DNA of 64,000 bases. It comes from Diploscapter coronatus. Taxonomy: Eukaryota > Nematoda > Chromadorea > Rhabditida > Rhabditidae. Shown here piece after piece: positions 48,545-60,243 of the stretch. Position numbers and translations under genes: made by a program. The DNA lies in assembly GCA_964036155.1 (NCBI GenBank), contig OZ038423.1, forward strand, positions 33,309,249-33,373,248, written 5' to 3'. The stretch's first letter is position 1. The number at the start of each line of letters is the position of its first letter. Below the pieces are notes generated by a model. The model made no database searches, was not told the origin of the DNA, and saw nothing but the letters and a program-made list of their open reading frames with translations.

Positions 48545-50688
48545 ATTTTGATCGGGAATGTTAAATTTATTAATCTTGCCTTAATTTAATAATAGTTGAC
48601 AGGTACCTAATAAATTGCTTGCTTTCAATTACTTTCATTTGAATGTCGAAAATAAGAGGTCCCTTGTTGTTACCACCTTTTTCCTTTACAATACTATTTC
48701 TTAGAAAAGAGGATGGTAGCTACAAAAGGGTGGTAACTACAGTGAGCCAAATTGGATTACATGATGACCAATTTTTTGTGAATTACTTCATTCCTATCTT
48801 TATCTTCAACTCGTACCAGTTTGAAGATGTTCGACTTTCTAATGAGCTCCGTTATACAGTTTATGGTTTGTCCGGACTTGCTAACACAATCAAGAAAAAA
48901 CCTCTGCATGACTTCAATATATCAAAAACATCCCTTGTAGTTTCGTTAAACCCGTATGGACTCTGAACCGAACAAATATCTGCTGAAAAATCAGAAAACT
49001 CGTGAATTCTCCAGGCACCCGTGACTCTTCAATGGATCGCCTGCTCGTGCTCCAAGCGGCAAAACTCCAGCAAGTACAATCCGCTGGTCAAACGACGACA
49101 GGTACTGCTGCAGTCAAGGAGAGGGTAGTTGGAAAGAAAAACAACAGCAAGTTTTCGTTCTGAAACAATAAATTTGGTACTTTCACCTCTCACCAACTAC
49201 CAACTATACTCGTTAGTCATCAAATTCTCTGAATTCTCCACATTGACTGATTCGACCATATTGATAAGCACTTCCTCATTTAGCGGCATTTTAGGGGCCC
49301 GAGAATTTTTATAACCTATTAATGATGGCAAAGAAAATAGTTAATAATCAAGAAATCATTTCTTGAAGGAAAAATAAAATCGTTCTAGAATTTTCAAGGG
49401 GTTGAAGGCGATTTGTATCAAAATTTATATACCCGGAAATTTTCGCTCAGCCCTGGGCGACATATGAGTGTGGAGATTCGACAACCCAACAGATTTGAAG
49501 ACAAAACTTACACAAATATCTCAAAGTCAATCGAATTCCAAGCTATACTTCAATCAAATTTCCACATTTCGTCAAATATCGAACGTTCAGAATACATAAT
49601 TTGTACATTTGATCTCATTATCTTTTAGTTTTCTTCGATTTTTGGTAAGTCGTGTAAGGCCTGACTTTGGACGAGATAGAAGAAAAATAGTGAAAATCCT
49701 CTTTCTATCCCTCCCCATAATTTTTTTAATCTTTCATATGTGTATACTAAATAAAAGTTTGCCTCTCTGAAATACTCAACTTTTTATATAACAGTTGTCA
49801 CATTATAAACCTATTTGGTTATTTTTTTACACATTTAATGTAGTGTAAACGATGTCTTTCTCATTTTTGCCGTCTAATTATGCCAGAAAGGTGGAAGATA
49901 TTGAATTTTGGGAATATTGAAAATTGCGACACGCTCAAAATGGAAGAGAACTGCAGAGAATAAGCTTCCTTATTCAGAAAATGTAGGGCGGGTGAATGGG
50001 GTAAAGAAAGGGAGCGACAAAATTTGGGCTGACACCTAGCCTTCTCTCTTTATGCATGGATGAAAGACAATAAAGCAATGCGATACATCGTGCAAATGAG
50101 AAGCGAATTTTTTCGTTCGCTTCTAAAAACGAGAACTCGAGCAAAAATTCCCTTTAGAAAAATGCTGAGCGTTATTGTGCATAGTTTGAAAGGGTTTTGT
50201 TTTATTATTAGTCTGCTCGAGGTAAAAAGTTGCTTTTGGAACAACCTTGTTGAATTTTCTGACTTGCAGGGCAGGACCCTAGAGTGATTATTGTGAACAT
50301 GTTTATTTTTAATCTATTCTATTGAAATCTTTCACGATAGTTTCCTTATTAGAAAGAAGATGTCCTTTGTATATCCCGTCAAAATGCCTATTTTTCCTAT
50401 TCAAGTCATTTTCTACTCTACGCACCCTTTCTTTTGGGCTTTTCTCTCGAGATGTGATTGAATCAGCTTCGGTCCCTCTCGCACAATTTCAATGTCATCC
50501 TTCGCTCCCCGAAACCTTTACCCAATTTGCATCTTCCCAATTTTTTTCTTCCCCGAGCTTCTTTACTGCAACAATTCGTTGTTTTCCACTTCAAATCCCA
50601 AATTTGTTAGATGTTTTCTCGTCGAGTACAACGAGGCGCTTGCATTAAATAATTCGAGAGTAAATTACTCCGCTAGTCTTGCAAATCT
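48545..50688. other. Spacer between the kinase and the SOL-2/NETO-like gene
   Basis: AT-rich. A GC-richer block at 49013-49108 reads openly on both strands (plus: APVTLQWIACSCSKRQ; minus: FDQRIVLAGVLPLGARAG) and ends at a possible donor, so it may be a relic exon. The 107-codon frame at 48643-48966 spans an inverted repeat (TTACCACC / GGTGGTAA) and I do not call it. The NETO-like promoter should lie near 50000-50680. Confidence 0.45.
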
Positions 50689-53317
50689 ATGATCGAAAGA
50701 GCTACGTGTCAAAGAAGTCAATTGATTGTTTTGTTACTGGGTAAGAATATTTTTCGACTCTAAAAACTTGATCTTTATGAAGTAAAAAATGAAGTTTCGG
50801 TAATTACATGACTACTACTGAGCTACATGGATAAAGGATGGTGAAGAGAGCGTGAGAAAGGAATTTAGTAAATCTGGATAATAAAAAAATTTCATAATTT
50901 TCTACGTTGCCAAAAATCACGCGTTCAAGAGAATTGTCCTCAAATTATTCTTTCAAGTAACTAATAATTCTATTTCAGTGCTCTTCCTGCCTTTAACCGA
51001 TCAAATCTCACCGAACGACGATATCTGTGTATCGTTTAAAGGAATCGGAGGATCGAATTCTATTACGACACCTAATTTTCCAGAAAAGTAATCAAAATAT
51101 CTTATTTATCAAAAAAAAACTCCCTAGATACTCACCAAAAGTCGACTGCGTACGAGTAATTCGTGCCATTGAAGGCCACGATGTCACGCTCAAATTTAAA
51201 GATCTTTTCGAGGTGATTTGAAAATAGTTTAAAAAAAAGGTGAAAGATTTTAGATTGAGACGAGCTACGACCCGAATTTGGATGGAAGAACCGTGGTTTC
51301 TGACTGTCCTAATGATTTTGTGGTAAGAAAATTGATCTTTCCTAAAACTTACCGAAAAACTTAGGAAGTAAGAGACGGTCGATACGGATTTTCTCCCTTA
51401 CTCGGAAGATTTTGTGGGAAAGCTATACCTACTCAGGAATTACGGGCTACATCTGGTACCAAGTCGACGTTTCGGATAAATAGTTTATATTTCAGGGTTC
51501 ATGTGGGTCCGCTTCTACTCTGACGAAATTCTCCAGTATAAAGGTTTTCACGCTGTCTACAATATGACGCCTACTGATGTGAAACGAGTTAATATGGCGG
51601 GTAAATCAGCTTCCTGAAAAATGGAGATAATATGTAAACATTATTCAAAACAAACTGACTAGCTGGCAAAAAGATCCAAGTTTTAACGAGTTTTCTTGTC
51701 CGATTTCTGAAGGCTATATTTAGCAATTGGTAGTAAGACTTTAGGTAATCTTTAGCGTGCACACATACGATAAGACATGAATGCTAAGACTTTATTATCT
51801 GGAAACGAATGACTAAATGCATAAACAGGGTTGCAGATATGCCTTGAGAGAGGATGAGCCCTAGGGCGTGGTCACGCGTAGATCGTGTTTAGATGAATCA
51901 GCTTATCGTATCTCGTGTCTATCTTTCTCTCTCGAGAAGAGATCAGGGCTTTTATATGAGTACAGACATGACCACGCTATCAGATGATAAGATAGCTAAT
52001 GGGATCATGGGAACGTCTGCTCTTTTAGATTATTGTAAATTCGGAATCCGAATTTGTCGCATCTTCATCAAAATGATCGAAAGATTTCTGTTTTATTTCG
52101 AATTTTCAGAATATCTCCGCAAAGAGCTCACTTCGTTGGATGGTTACATCAACAGCGAAGACATCCTTCCTTTCATTTTGTTCCTCAACTTCTCGGGTCC
52201 GCTGGATTTCGTGTGGCGTCTCTCTGTGCCCCAGGATTTCCGCATCGCTTTCTACTTCCAGGAATTCGCCCTGTACAAGCCGAACGATTGTGAGGAGAAT
52301 TTCTTCGAGGTCTACTCGGGTTCTACTTCTCACACCCCTGTCAAACGGCAAGTCTAATTTTTATGTTAGATTTTTCATTTAAATTTCCTCTTTTTGTCTT
52401 ATCATATCGTTTTTATTGAAGATCAAGAACTAAACATATTTTTAAGTCGAAAGATATAAAGTAGAATTTGTAGAAGTTCCTGATGTAGATTTTATCCTTT
52501 AGTTTTTGCGGTCTAACCTCATCCGACGCATTTTCTCAACATAATGTGATGTTCGCCAGATTATTTCTGTCCGATTCCAAACTCCTTCGCAGAACCCGAA
52601 TTTCTGCACTTTATTCTGCCTACACTAGACGTTAGTTTATCCACCAAAAATGTAACTTTTTTGTTGGTTTTTTCAGGAAACAACTGCACTATTTATGATT
52701 TGTACGAGGTGAAATTTTTGATATTGTCATTATTATTGATCTTTTTTTTTCAGTGTGGCGACGAAAATTGTATTCCTTATGCATTAGTTTGTAATGGGAA
52801 ACGAAATTGTCCATATGGTAGAGATGAAGCTTTATGTCATCTTGGTAAGATTTTCTTTTTTTAATTTGCGACTTTTTTTTAATTAGCCTAAATTTTCAGC
52901 TCAAGATGCCATCGTTACTTTTGTCCAAAGTGGCTTCTTCCCTTTGGCCTGTACAATATTCATCGTTTCTATCGGCGTTTATTCGATTATTTTCTGGACG
53001 TATCGGCTAAAAATGAAAAAGCGACGACGAAAAATGGGGTAAAGTTAAAACAAAAAAAAAAAAAACTAATAGCAGGAACTGATAGTGGCTGGTTAGATAT
53101 CTTACGTCAAGTAATTGCAATAAATTTTGAGATAATTACCACCCTTACCCTACCCTATCCTACCATACCTATTCTTTCATTTATTTTCTCTCCTTTACAA
53201 TTTTCTTTATTTTTCCTAAAGTTTAGGAAACTTCCGCAAAGACCAGAAGAGAGAATGGTGCAAGTGCCTGGCATCGTGGTCTATTCGGCCAGTATTAATG
53301 GCAATCTAAGCGACTAA
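50689..53317 (+). CDS. sol-2: NETO/SOL-2-like CUB-CUB-LDLa single-pass membrane protein, 409 aa
   Basis: Family role: auxiliary subunit of ionotropic glutamate receptors at the cell surface. Exons: 50689-50740, 50979-51087, 51128-51212, 51254-51322, 51365-51455, 51496-51600, 52110-52347, 52503-52630, 52677-52708, 52754-52844, 52900-53038 and 53227-53317 (TAA). Signal peptide around QLIVLLLVLFLPL. CUB1 (about residues 36-170) has [12 protein letters not shown], four Cys and [11 protein letters not shown]2 (about 175-295) keeps only the second Cys pair ([18 protein letters not shown]). LDLa: six Cys with spacing 7-4-6-5-8. [20 protein letters not shown], then a basic stop-transfer (KKRRRK) and a short tail. 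The intron 52348-52502 is GC-AG. The two-CUB plus LDLa plus TM order is that of vertebrate NETO and worm SOL-2; the symbol is by this architecture only. Confidence 0.85.
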
Positions 53318-53361
53318 AACGAAACTATTATTATTCTCAAGCTACTTTTACAAGCAACAAT

Positions 53362-53367
53362 AATAAA
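53362..53367 (+). terminator. Poly(A) signal of the NETO-like gene
   Basis: AATAAA 45 bases after the TAA at 53315-53317. Confidence 0.7.
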
Positions 53368-54040
53368 ACTTGATATTCCACTTTTAAAATCCTAAAAGTT
53401 TATTGCAATTTCGATTTTCCAAGAAAAATATCCTAAAAAATAATCATTAAATTGAGAGTAAGTGTAACTCTTCAAAAATAAGTCAAATTTCACAGTTCAA
53501 TAATTTCAGAAGGAAAAGGTACTACCCGTTAATTTTTAGAAGTAAAGTCAAAGGGGACATTTTTGCATGAAACCAGTTTGAGAAGTAGATCAATTCAATG
53601 CCACTCATCACTTAAAAGTCTACAGGAAAGTGAGAAAATAGTTGAAAAGACTTGATCAAGAATTATAAAAATCAGTTTTAGATTGTTATTCTACAGAAAA
53701 ATGATATTTTCCAAAAGTCACTAACTTTCATGATATTTTGATGAAAGAATTTTGATAGGAGGGAATATTTTACATGAGAAAGCATACTGTAAATTTCATT
53801 AGCCAGGGAAAATTAGACCAAAATTTTCTAGGAATTACTGCGGTAATAATCTTATGACCGGGCAAGTTTCGTATGATAAGGAATACTCAATTTTTAGACA
53901 GATGACAGAAATTAGATAAAAGTTTTCTTTCAAATATTTAATTCTGTGATCGAGCAAATTGGAAAATGTAACAAAAATAAAAAAAGAATACATTATTTTG
54001 CCTGTTTGTTGTGCACTTTCAGTGGATGTGATTGATGTGG
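53368..54040. other. Spacer between convergent NETO-like and nse-4 genes
   Basis: AT-rich, no supported gene or repeat. It should contain the 3' UTR of the minus-strand nse-4 gene. Confidence 0.5.
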
Positions 54041-56917
54041 TTAATCAGCCCTTCCCCTTTGACTTGCTTTGGTGGACCGTCTTCTGGAGACTGAGCCTGG
54101 AGTGGCTGGTTGGCCGACGACTTCTTCTATCATCGGCTTCGTGATTTTCAGGATTTTTTTGACTTGCTAAAAAATAAAATTTCTATTTTTTTCAAATATG
54201 TTAAAACAGAAAAATTTGGTGGTTATTTTTGCCAGGAATATTACTCAATACATCTTTCCATAATATTTTTGATAGAAAAATAGGGTTTCTGAAAATAAAC
54301 CAATTTTTCTGCTCGTTAAGAATCGTGAAAAATACGTAAACTTTCAATAATTCTAACCAGAAATCAAAGCATAGAACAGATTTCAAGAAGTTTTGACAAA
54401 GATAAACACAGAAAATCTATCTTGTTCCCAACAATTATTCCAACTCTACAAATTTCACTAAAATATATTTTTAAAAACTCATTCTTAAAGAATTGAATGG
54501 GATTACACAGTGATCCGATGATCTATTTTAGTCAAGTGATCAAATTCCTACCTCCCATTGATGATAGGAAAAGTCCCTGACATTCTGGCAATTGGGCCAC
54601 TCGCTTCCCTTGTTGAGTATCGCATTCCGATCAGTCGTGTTGACTGGGACTGAAAATTAAAACTGGAAAAAATGAAAAAGTGAAAAACAACTAACTAATG
54701 ACAGGCAGATCGTTCTGATCGAGTTTCACTTCGACTTTGACGTCTTTTAGCAGGAATGACACGTAAAACATGTTCTCCACCTGAAATGAGAAAAATGAAA
54801 ATCAAAAGATGGGTAAAAACTGATTTTTAAGATCATTGAAAGATGAGGAAAATACAAATTCAAAATATTACCGTTTTGCCAAAGTCATTCGGATCTATTA
54901 CAAAGTGGTAGTAGGGCACGACGTTGTCGAATTTGGCGCACGCCCGCTTGAACGATTTGTGCACTATGTCCAACTGGAAGAAATAAGTTTTTGCAAAAGT
55001 TTCTGATAAAACTGAGATTCAAATTTAGCTTTTTCAAAAATTCAAAGTTCACAACGATGACCATTTTAAGAATCTTATCATTTTTCGAGACTTGACAGTG
55101 TCCAGATTAAAAATGAAAAGAAAACGGCAAATTTTTTTCAGAAAAATAAATTGCAGTTTTAAAGTTCAGATAAAAAAGTCCAACCTCCTTAGAAATGCCC
55201 TCGAGTTCGTCCTGTTCGGTGCGTTCCCTGTTCTTGAGGACGAGTTCCTGATCTTTGTCCGTTCTGTCCTTCCTCATCGTGGCTTTTTTCGGCTTCGCAG
55301 CCAACGGAATCCGCGTGTCGTCGATCGCCGGCCGGCTGGAATCAATTCAAAGTTTAACCTTTTTTTCAAGAAAATAATTGAATTTATGAGGCATTAAAAT
55401 GCAAACTGAAAGTGAAAATTAACCCACATGAAATCAAAATAGGGTGTCTCGTTGAGAATGTGCGTCGTCTTCCGCCCGAACCAGGCCCAATGCTTCGCTG
55501 GGATCTGGACGATCAAATATCATTCGACATTTTTGCAAACGAACATTTAGAACTCTTTCATTACAAAATTTTCACTTTATAGTAATCCTAACTTTAGTTT
55601 CTTTCATTCAAAGATTAAAGAATCCCTAAAATCACACCTTATTACCATAGTGTGCAATAAAGTCTAAATTGTAAAGAAATTCAGATTAACTTTAAAAAAA
55701 AAATTTCAATATCTAGCTAGATTGCTTTATTTTTCACGGAATTTTCAATAATTTCAAATCCCACCTCTTGATTGGCAAAAGTCTGCGTTGCGGAGTAGAA
55801 GGCAGCCTCCTCTGCATCATCAATCTCTTGTTCGTCGATGGCGAGCAGGTGGTTGTGCGGATGCGTCGCGTCGTCGATGTGTTGCGAGGCGTCGTCATCG
55901 CGACGATACTTCTTGTAGCCTTTCTTCAGGTACGATATCTAAAAATTCGCATTTAATTCCAGAAATTCCTAGTAACTTTAGCATTTAGCCTAGAGAATAA
56001 TAAATAAGTTTGAAAAAATGTAGATGAGAAGGAAAATTCTCAAAAAACGCTAAATTGTTCTGAATAAGTGTTTCTTTCTTTGAAAGTAAAGTAAAAAGTG
56101 AAAAGACTAACGAGATTCTGAGCGAAAGCGGATGGATTGAAGGTCTCTCCTGCATCTGCCGTTGCCAATTGCGATGCCCTCAGCATCAAATACTCGGCCG
56201 ATTTCTTGAAGAAGTCCGCCTGAGCGGCTATCTCGCGCACGCCCATCGACTGAAATTTTTCCTTAAATCCGGGAATTTCGAAAATATTACTTTTCACTTT
56301 TCTAAAAACTCATTCTATTAAAAAAGTTGCAGATTGAATAAAATGCTCACGTCAGAATTCTGCTCGAGCATTTCGGCCATTTTCGTCATCACGTCGTCTG
56401 TGTCATCCGCGTCTTCTGCTCCGAGGGCTGAAAATGAAAAATTAAACAAAAAAAATTCTGTCAAGTTCGAGTTTTGTAAACAGCTTTTAAGAAAGCTATT
56501 CTTAAAAATCCTACCCTCCTGCTTTTCAGCGAGTGCCAGACACATTTCCTGATACTTTTCCCTGAGCTCTGCGTTCTTGGTTCGCTTCTCGATCAGGTCT
56601 GACAAATGGGGATTTTGCGACAGAGACGGACCGGAACTCGAGGGTGATGGTGCGAGGTCCTGCATTTTTACGATTTTCAAAACCATCATTGCCACAATAG
56701 ATAAAAACGAAATTTACACATTTTCCTGGGGATTTTTCTATCTTTACTTTCAGAAACAGTATTGCAAGTATTTATGAAAGATGGACTTTTTCTGATATTT
56801 TCCAAAATAAAAATTTCAGGGTTTAATAAAGTAAAAAAAAAATTTTCCCACCTGAGCATTCCCTAAACCCAAATCCGACATGTCCATGCTAACGTCGTCA
56901 TTCTCCTTGTCTGACAT
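54041..56917 (-). CDS. nse-4: Nse4, kleisin subunit of the SMC5/6 complex, 412 aa
   Basis: Bridges the Smc5 and Smc6 heads in the SMC5/6 genome-maintenance complex. Eleven exons from the 5' end: 56917-56852, 56659-56515, 56427-56351, 56249-56112, 55938-55765, 55504-55428, 55335-55185, 54973-54872, 54780-54696, 54649-54552 and 54166-54041 (TAA), phases agreeing. The C-terminal winged-helix signature is plain: PYYHFVIDPNDFGKTVENMF, then YVSFLLKDVKVEV and LPVI. The N-terminal helix region (LREKYQEMCLALAEKQ; REIAAQADFFKKSAEYLMLR) fits the Smc6-neck contact. The middle is acidic (RDDDASQHIDD; AEEAAFYSATQTFANQ) and basic (KPKKATMRKDR). It starts 468 bases after the Tim23 stop on the same strand, with an acceptor (AACCAG) 5 bases before the ATG. 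Confidence 0.87.
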
Positions 56918-57385
56918 CACTTCTGGTTAATTATTTCCAGATCAAAGACCTACAACTAATTGGAAAATTAATTAAGCTATATAATTAAATAGCCAAAGTA
57001 TTAGCAGTGTTTGAAACACCATGTTATCTTGAAAAATACATTTCAAAAATTAACGTTTATTCGAAATCTTCGTGATTCAAAACAATTTTTTGCAAGAAAT
57101 GAACGACTAAAACAATGCTCAACTAATAATTTCTGAAGTCTCTGAAAACGACTAAACTAAAAGTTTTAAGGAAGTTTTGCCCTAAGTTTGAAATTTGATT
57201 GAAAGAAAATGTGTTGCAAATTCAGTTTAAAAAACTAAATAATGATAGGGAAATTTTCAACTTTCAGATAATTTTCTGAAAGTCGAGAATAACAATGAAA
57301 AAATCTAGCCAGTCTGACTCTCCTTTGATGAATCCAAGAATAACCGTAATTTGGACTGGAATCGCTGTCGAAAATTCGATCGATT
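56918..57385 (-). promoter_or_regulatory. Gap between Tim23 and nse-4, possible operon spacer
   Basis: On the minus strand nse-4 lies downstream of Tim23 with 468 bases between stop and start, and a splice acceptor sits 5 bases before the nse-4 ATG. This layout fits trans-splicing of a downstream operon gene, though the gap is at the long end for worm operons. Confidence 0.4.
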
Positions 57386-59022
57386 TTAGGCGAAATTGAG
57401 CACTTCGCTGAATCGACGACGCGAGTCCTCGTTCGCCAGCATCCACACGACGGCCAAAGCCAGGCCTGCTCCCGCTCCTTAAAATTAGGAAATGTTTTTT
57501 TCGCCATTTTATGGAAGCTCGAAAGAAATAACTCTTCATATCAATATTTTTGAAAAGGACAATTGAAGAAAAAAACTCGTTAAAGACGAAGATTTATTTT
57601 TGAACGAAGAAAAACTGACCAATTCCCGAAGCCTTGACTCCGTGCGGACTTCTGTAGATGGCTCCGGTGAGGGCGCCCGCAGCCAGGCCGTTCAATTCGT
57701 CGTCCGCGCGAATTTGTCGCATCGCGATTTCCAGTGCCGAGTACATGAAGACCACTGCTCCTGAAGAAAAAACAATTTTTTAAGCGAATCATTCATTCAC
57801 AAGTTATTCAATTTTAGACAGATGTTGGAACGTTTTCGACCACAAACATCTCGTATGCGGTGAATTATCCCAGTCAGCTTCGTATTACTATCCTCAATAG
57901 TGGGACGAGAGATGACTATGACCGAATTTGGCGCTTGAAAACGCCCCAAGTCTGATTTCAGCTTTACACTTGGTTTATCATTATTCCTTTGAAAATTCAG
58001 AATCACTTCAGTTCAAAGAGGATATTTTTGAAAAAATAAATATTCTTTAGAAGCGAGAAAAAATTTACCCGCAGGCTGAGCGAACCCGGATCCGTGTTTG
58101 ACGGTGGCGTTCACCATTCTCGTCATCCACGGTTTGCCCGTCTGAAACAAAAAATCATAAATTCCAAGTTTCAAGAAAAAATGACCATTTTCCTCGTCTC
58201 TGGATTGAAGAATTCACCGACTGCACCACGCGCACAGCCCAGGAAAAAGCCTGTTCCAACCTGAACCAAATGAATATTATCAATTTTCAAGGAAGAGTAA
58301 AAATTTCGAGGAAGTTAAAAGCCATAAGAACTGACCGCCCATCCAATGTGCCCCAGTGCGAATTCGAATTTGCCTTTGCCGGTTGTGCCTCCGTCAGGCA
58401 TTATGTATTGAGGGGTCGAGGCTGCGAACAGGGAGGGATCCATCTGAAATTTATCTTTAAAAACTTTTAATAACAAAATATTAGCCATTTTCATTGAAAA
58501 AAAATAAAACTTTCTTTTCTCAGAAAATTCGCAAATTAAAAAAAAAATACTTGAAGGTAGGGCGTCATTTGCCTGGTGACGGGCACTCCGGACTGCTTGA
58601 TGGCGTCGAGTGCGAGCACTGGCGTATTCAGGTACGAGGTGGGCGACGTGTCGTGCGACAGGTCCATCGGGGGTGGGCTCTGGAATTTTTCAGATAACCT
58701 TTGAAACTTTTAGAAATTTTAATTTCTTCAAATCGCCAAAATTTCTTATTTTTTCATCTAGCAGATCTCACTGAAAATGCACAATAATTTAGACTCTTCT
58801 AAGAATATTTTCACTTCAAATAACTAAAAAGGAATAACTTTCAAGAAATAAAAGAATGAAAATAGATACCTGGTCGAAACCCGCATATCCGAAATTCATG
58901 TCCTGACTCTGCCCCGCACCCCCACTCATGTCCATTGGCGATGTGGGCGGGTCGAGAGATGAGGAGGGCTTCCCAGAGGCATCACCAGAGTTATCGCCGC
59001 TGCCCCAGCCAAACCAGCTCAT
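57386..59022 (-). CDS. timm-23: Tim23, channel subunit of the mitochondrial inner-membrane translocase, 256 aa
   Basis: Imports presequence proteins into mitochondria. Seven exons from the 5' end: 59022-58870, 58679-58551, 58443-58336, 58260-58186, 58141-58069, 57760-57620 and 57477-57386 (TAA). The N-terminal half is soluble and rich in Gly, Ser and Pro (FGWGSGDNSGDASG, DMSGGAGQSQDMN). Then MDPSLFAASTPQYIMPDGG, the segment typical of Tim23, leads into four membrane helices with Gly-rich packing: GKFEFALGHIGWAVGTGFFL, AGAVVFMYSALEIAMRQIRA, ELNGLAAGALTGAIYRS and GIGAGAGLALAVVWML. The C-terminus is short. All phases agree. The length is close to that of animal Tim23 proteins plus a longer N-terminus. 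Confidence 0.9.
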
Positions 59023-60243
59023 TTCGAAAACGGTTCTAAAGAAATAAACTTGAGATTTCAAAGATGATGCAAAAACCGAAATTTGAACAAAATCCCGATA
59101 AAGTGATGATCTTCGAGAGCAAAAGATAACGAGGCTCTAGAAAGTCTGTATCTTTCTGGATAGTGGAGATTTGAAAAGGAAGAAAATAAAAGAGAATGCA
59201 AAATCTAGAAAGAAAAGGAAATAAAAAGAGGCAGCGCGAAAACGAATCGAGTAACGAATGATGCAATTGCAAACGAGAGGCAGAGAGTTGAAAGGGGAGG
59301 GGCGGAGCTTAGTTTTTAAGAGGCATTCTTTGTAGAGCCGAAGATACCTTGGCACAGGTATAAAAAGTCCTCGAAACCCAAAAAGAGTAATATGGTTGGA
59401 TACCCCTATGGACTCTAATCACAAAAAAATTTAAATTAGACTACGCCCTCTAAAGTGGGCGGGGTTAAGCGGGGGTCGAAGATCGTGATTTTCGCGATTT
59501 GACTGTAAACAGGAGATACAAAGAGACTTTTTGCTATGAAAGATTTTTGAAAAATGTTTAAATTTCTGGTTAAAGATACAACATTGTGAAGGAAATATTA
59601 TGGCGGGTAGGTCGCAGAGCAATCTTGATTTAAGTCCTCCTAGGTCTGTGCGTTCTTAAACACCCGGTAAAGTGACCCCGACATCATCATTTCATCTACT
59701 TTTGTTGTGCTTGCTTAATGATCTTTCAAATCTGATCAGCACAACATAAGTTTATGAAGTTCATAACTTTACTTTTTTCCCAATCTAGATCTCGTTCAAT
59801 TCTACGTCATTCACACTTGCTAGATTACAATCATAAATATGACGATAATTTAACCCAAAGGCTTTTTCTGACGTGACCACGACACACCTCCAAAATCACC
59901 TGCAGAATCAATGAAGAGGGAATAGTGCATGAAAGATACATAAAGTGCCGAGTAAGTGATCCAAAGATCCACTTGTCAAATTCTTTGTCCTTCTCATTCA
60001 GTTCTCAGTTCTCGTCTTCCATGAATGGTCATTTTTCTTTTTCTTCCTCATTTAATTTTTAGCTTCAATTTGTATATTCCCGATGCGGAATCTCAACTTG
60101 ATATGCCTCCTAAATAGGGTTACTTTCACTTCTAAATCATTAATTGGAAACTTTCTCATTCAATCAACTCTTTTACTATCTCCATCTCCATTTTGAAATA
60201 ATACCATGGTGATTGTTTAGATCTCTTAACAAAGCCAACAAAA
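59023..60243. other. Divergent intergenic region between Tim23 and the F-box/Kelch gene
   Basis: Holds the promoters of both genes. Purine-rich tracts near 59170-59310 and a short GC-rich spot (GGGCGGGGTTAAGCGGGGG near 59460) may be regulatory. No coding frame is supported. Confidence 0.45.

Noticed and set aside
48643..48966. 107-codon plus-strand frame
   Set aside because: Its first half spans an inverted repeat (TTACCACC / GGTGGTAA), the frame has no start context and no recognisable domain.
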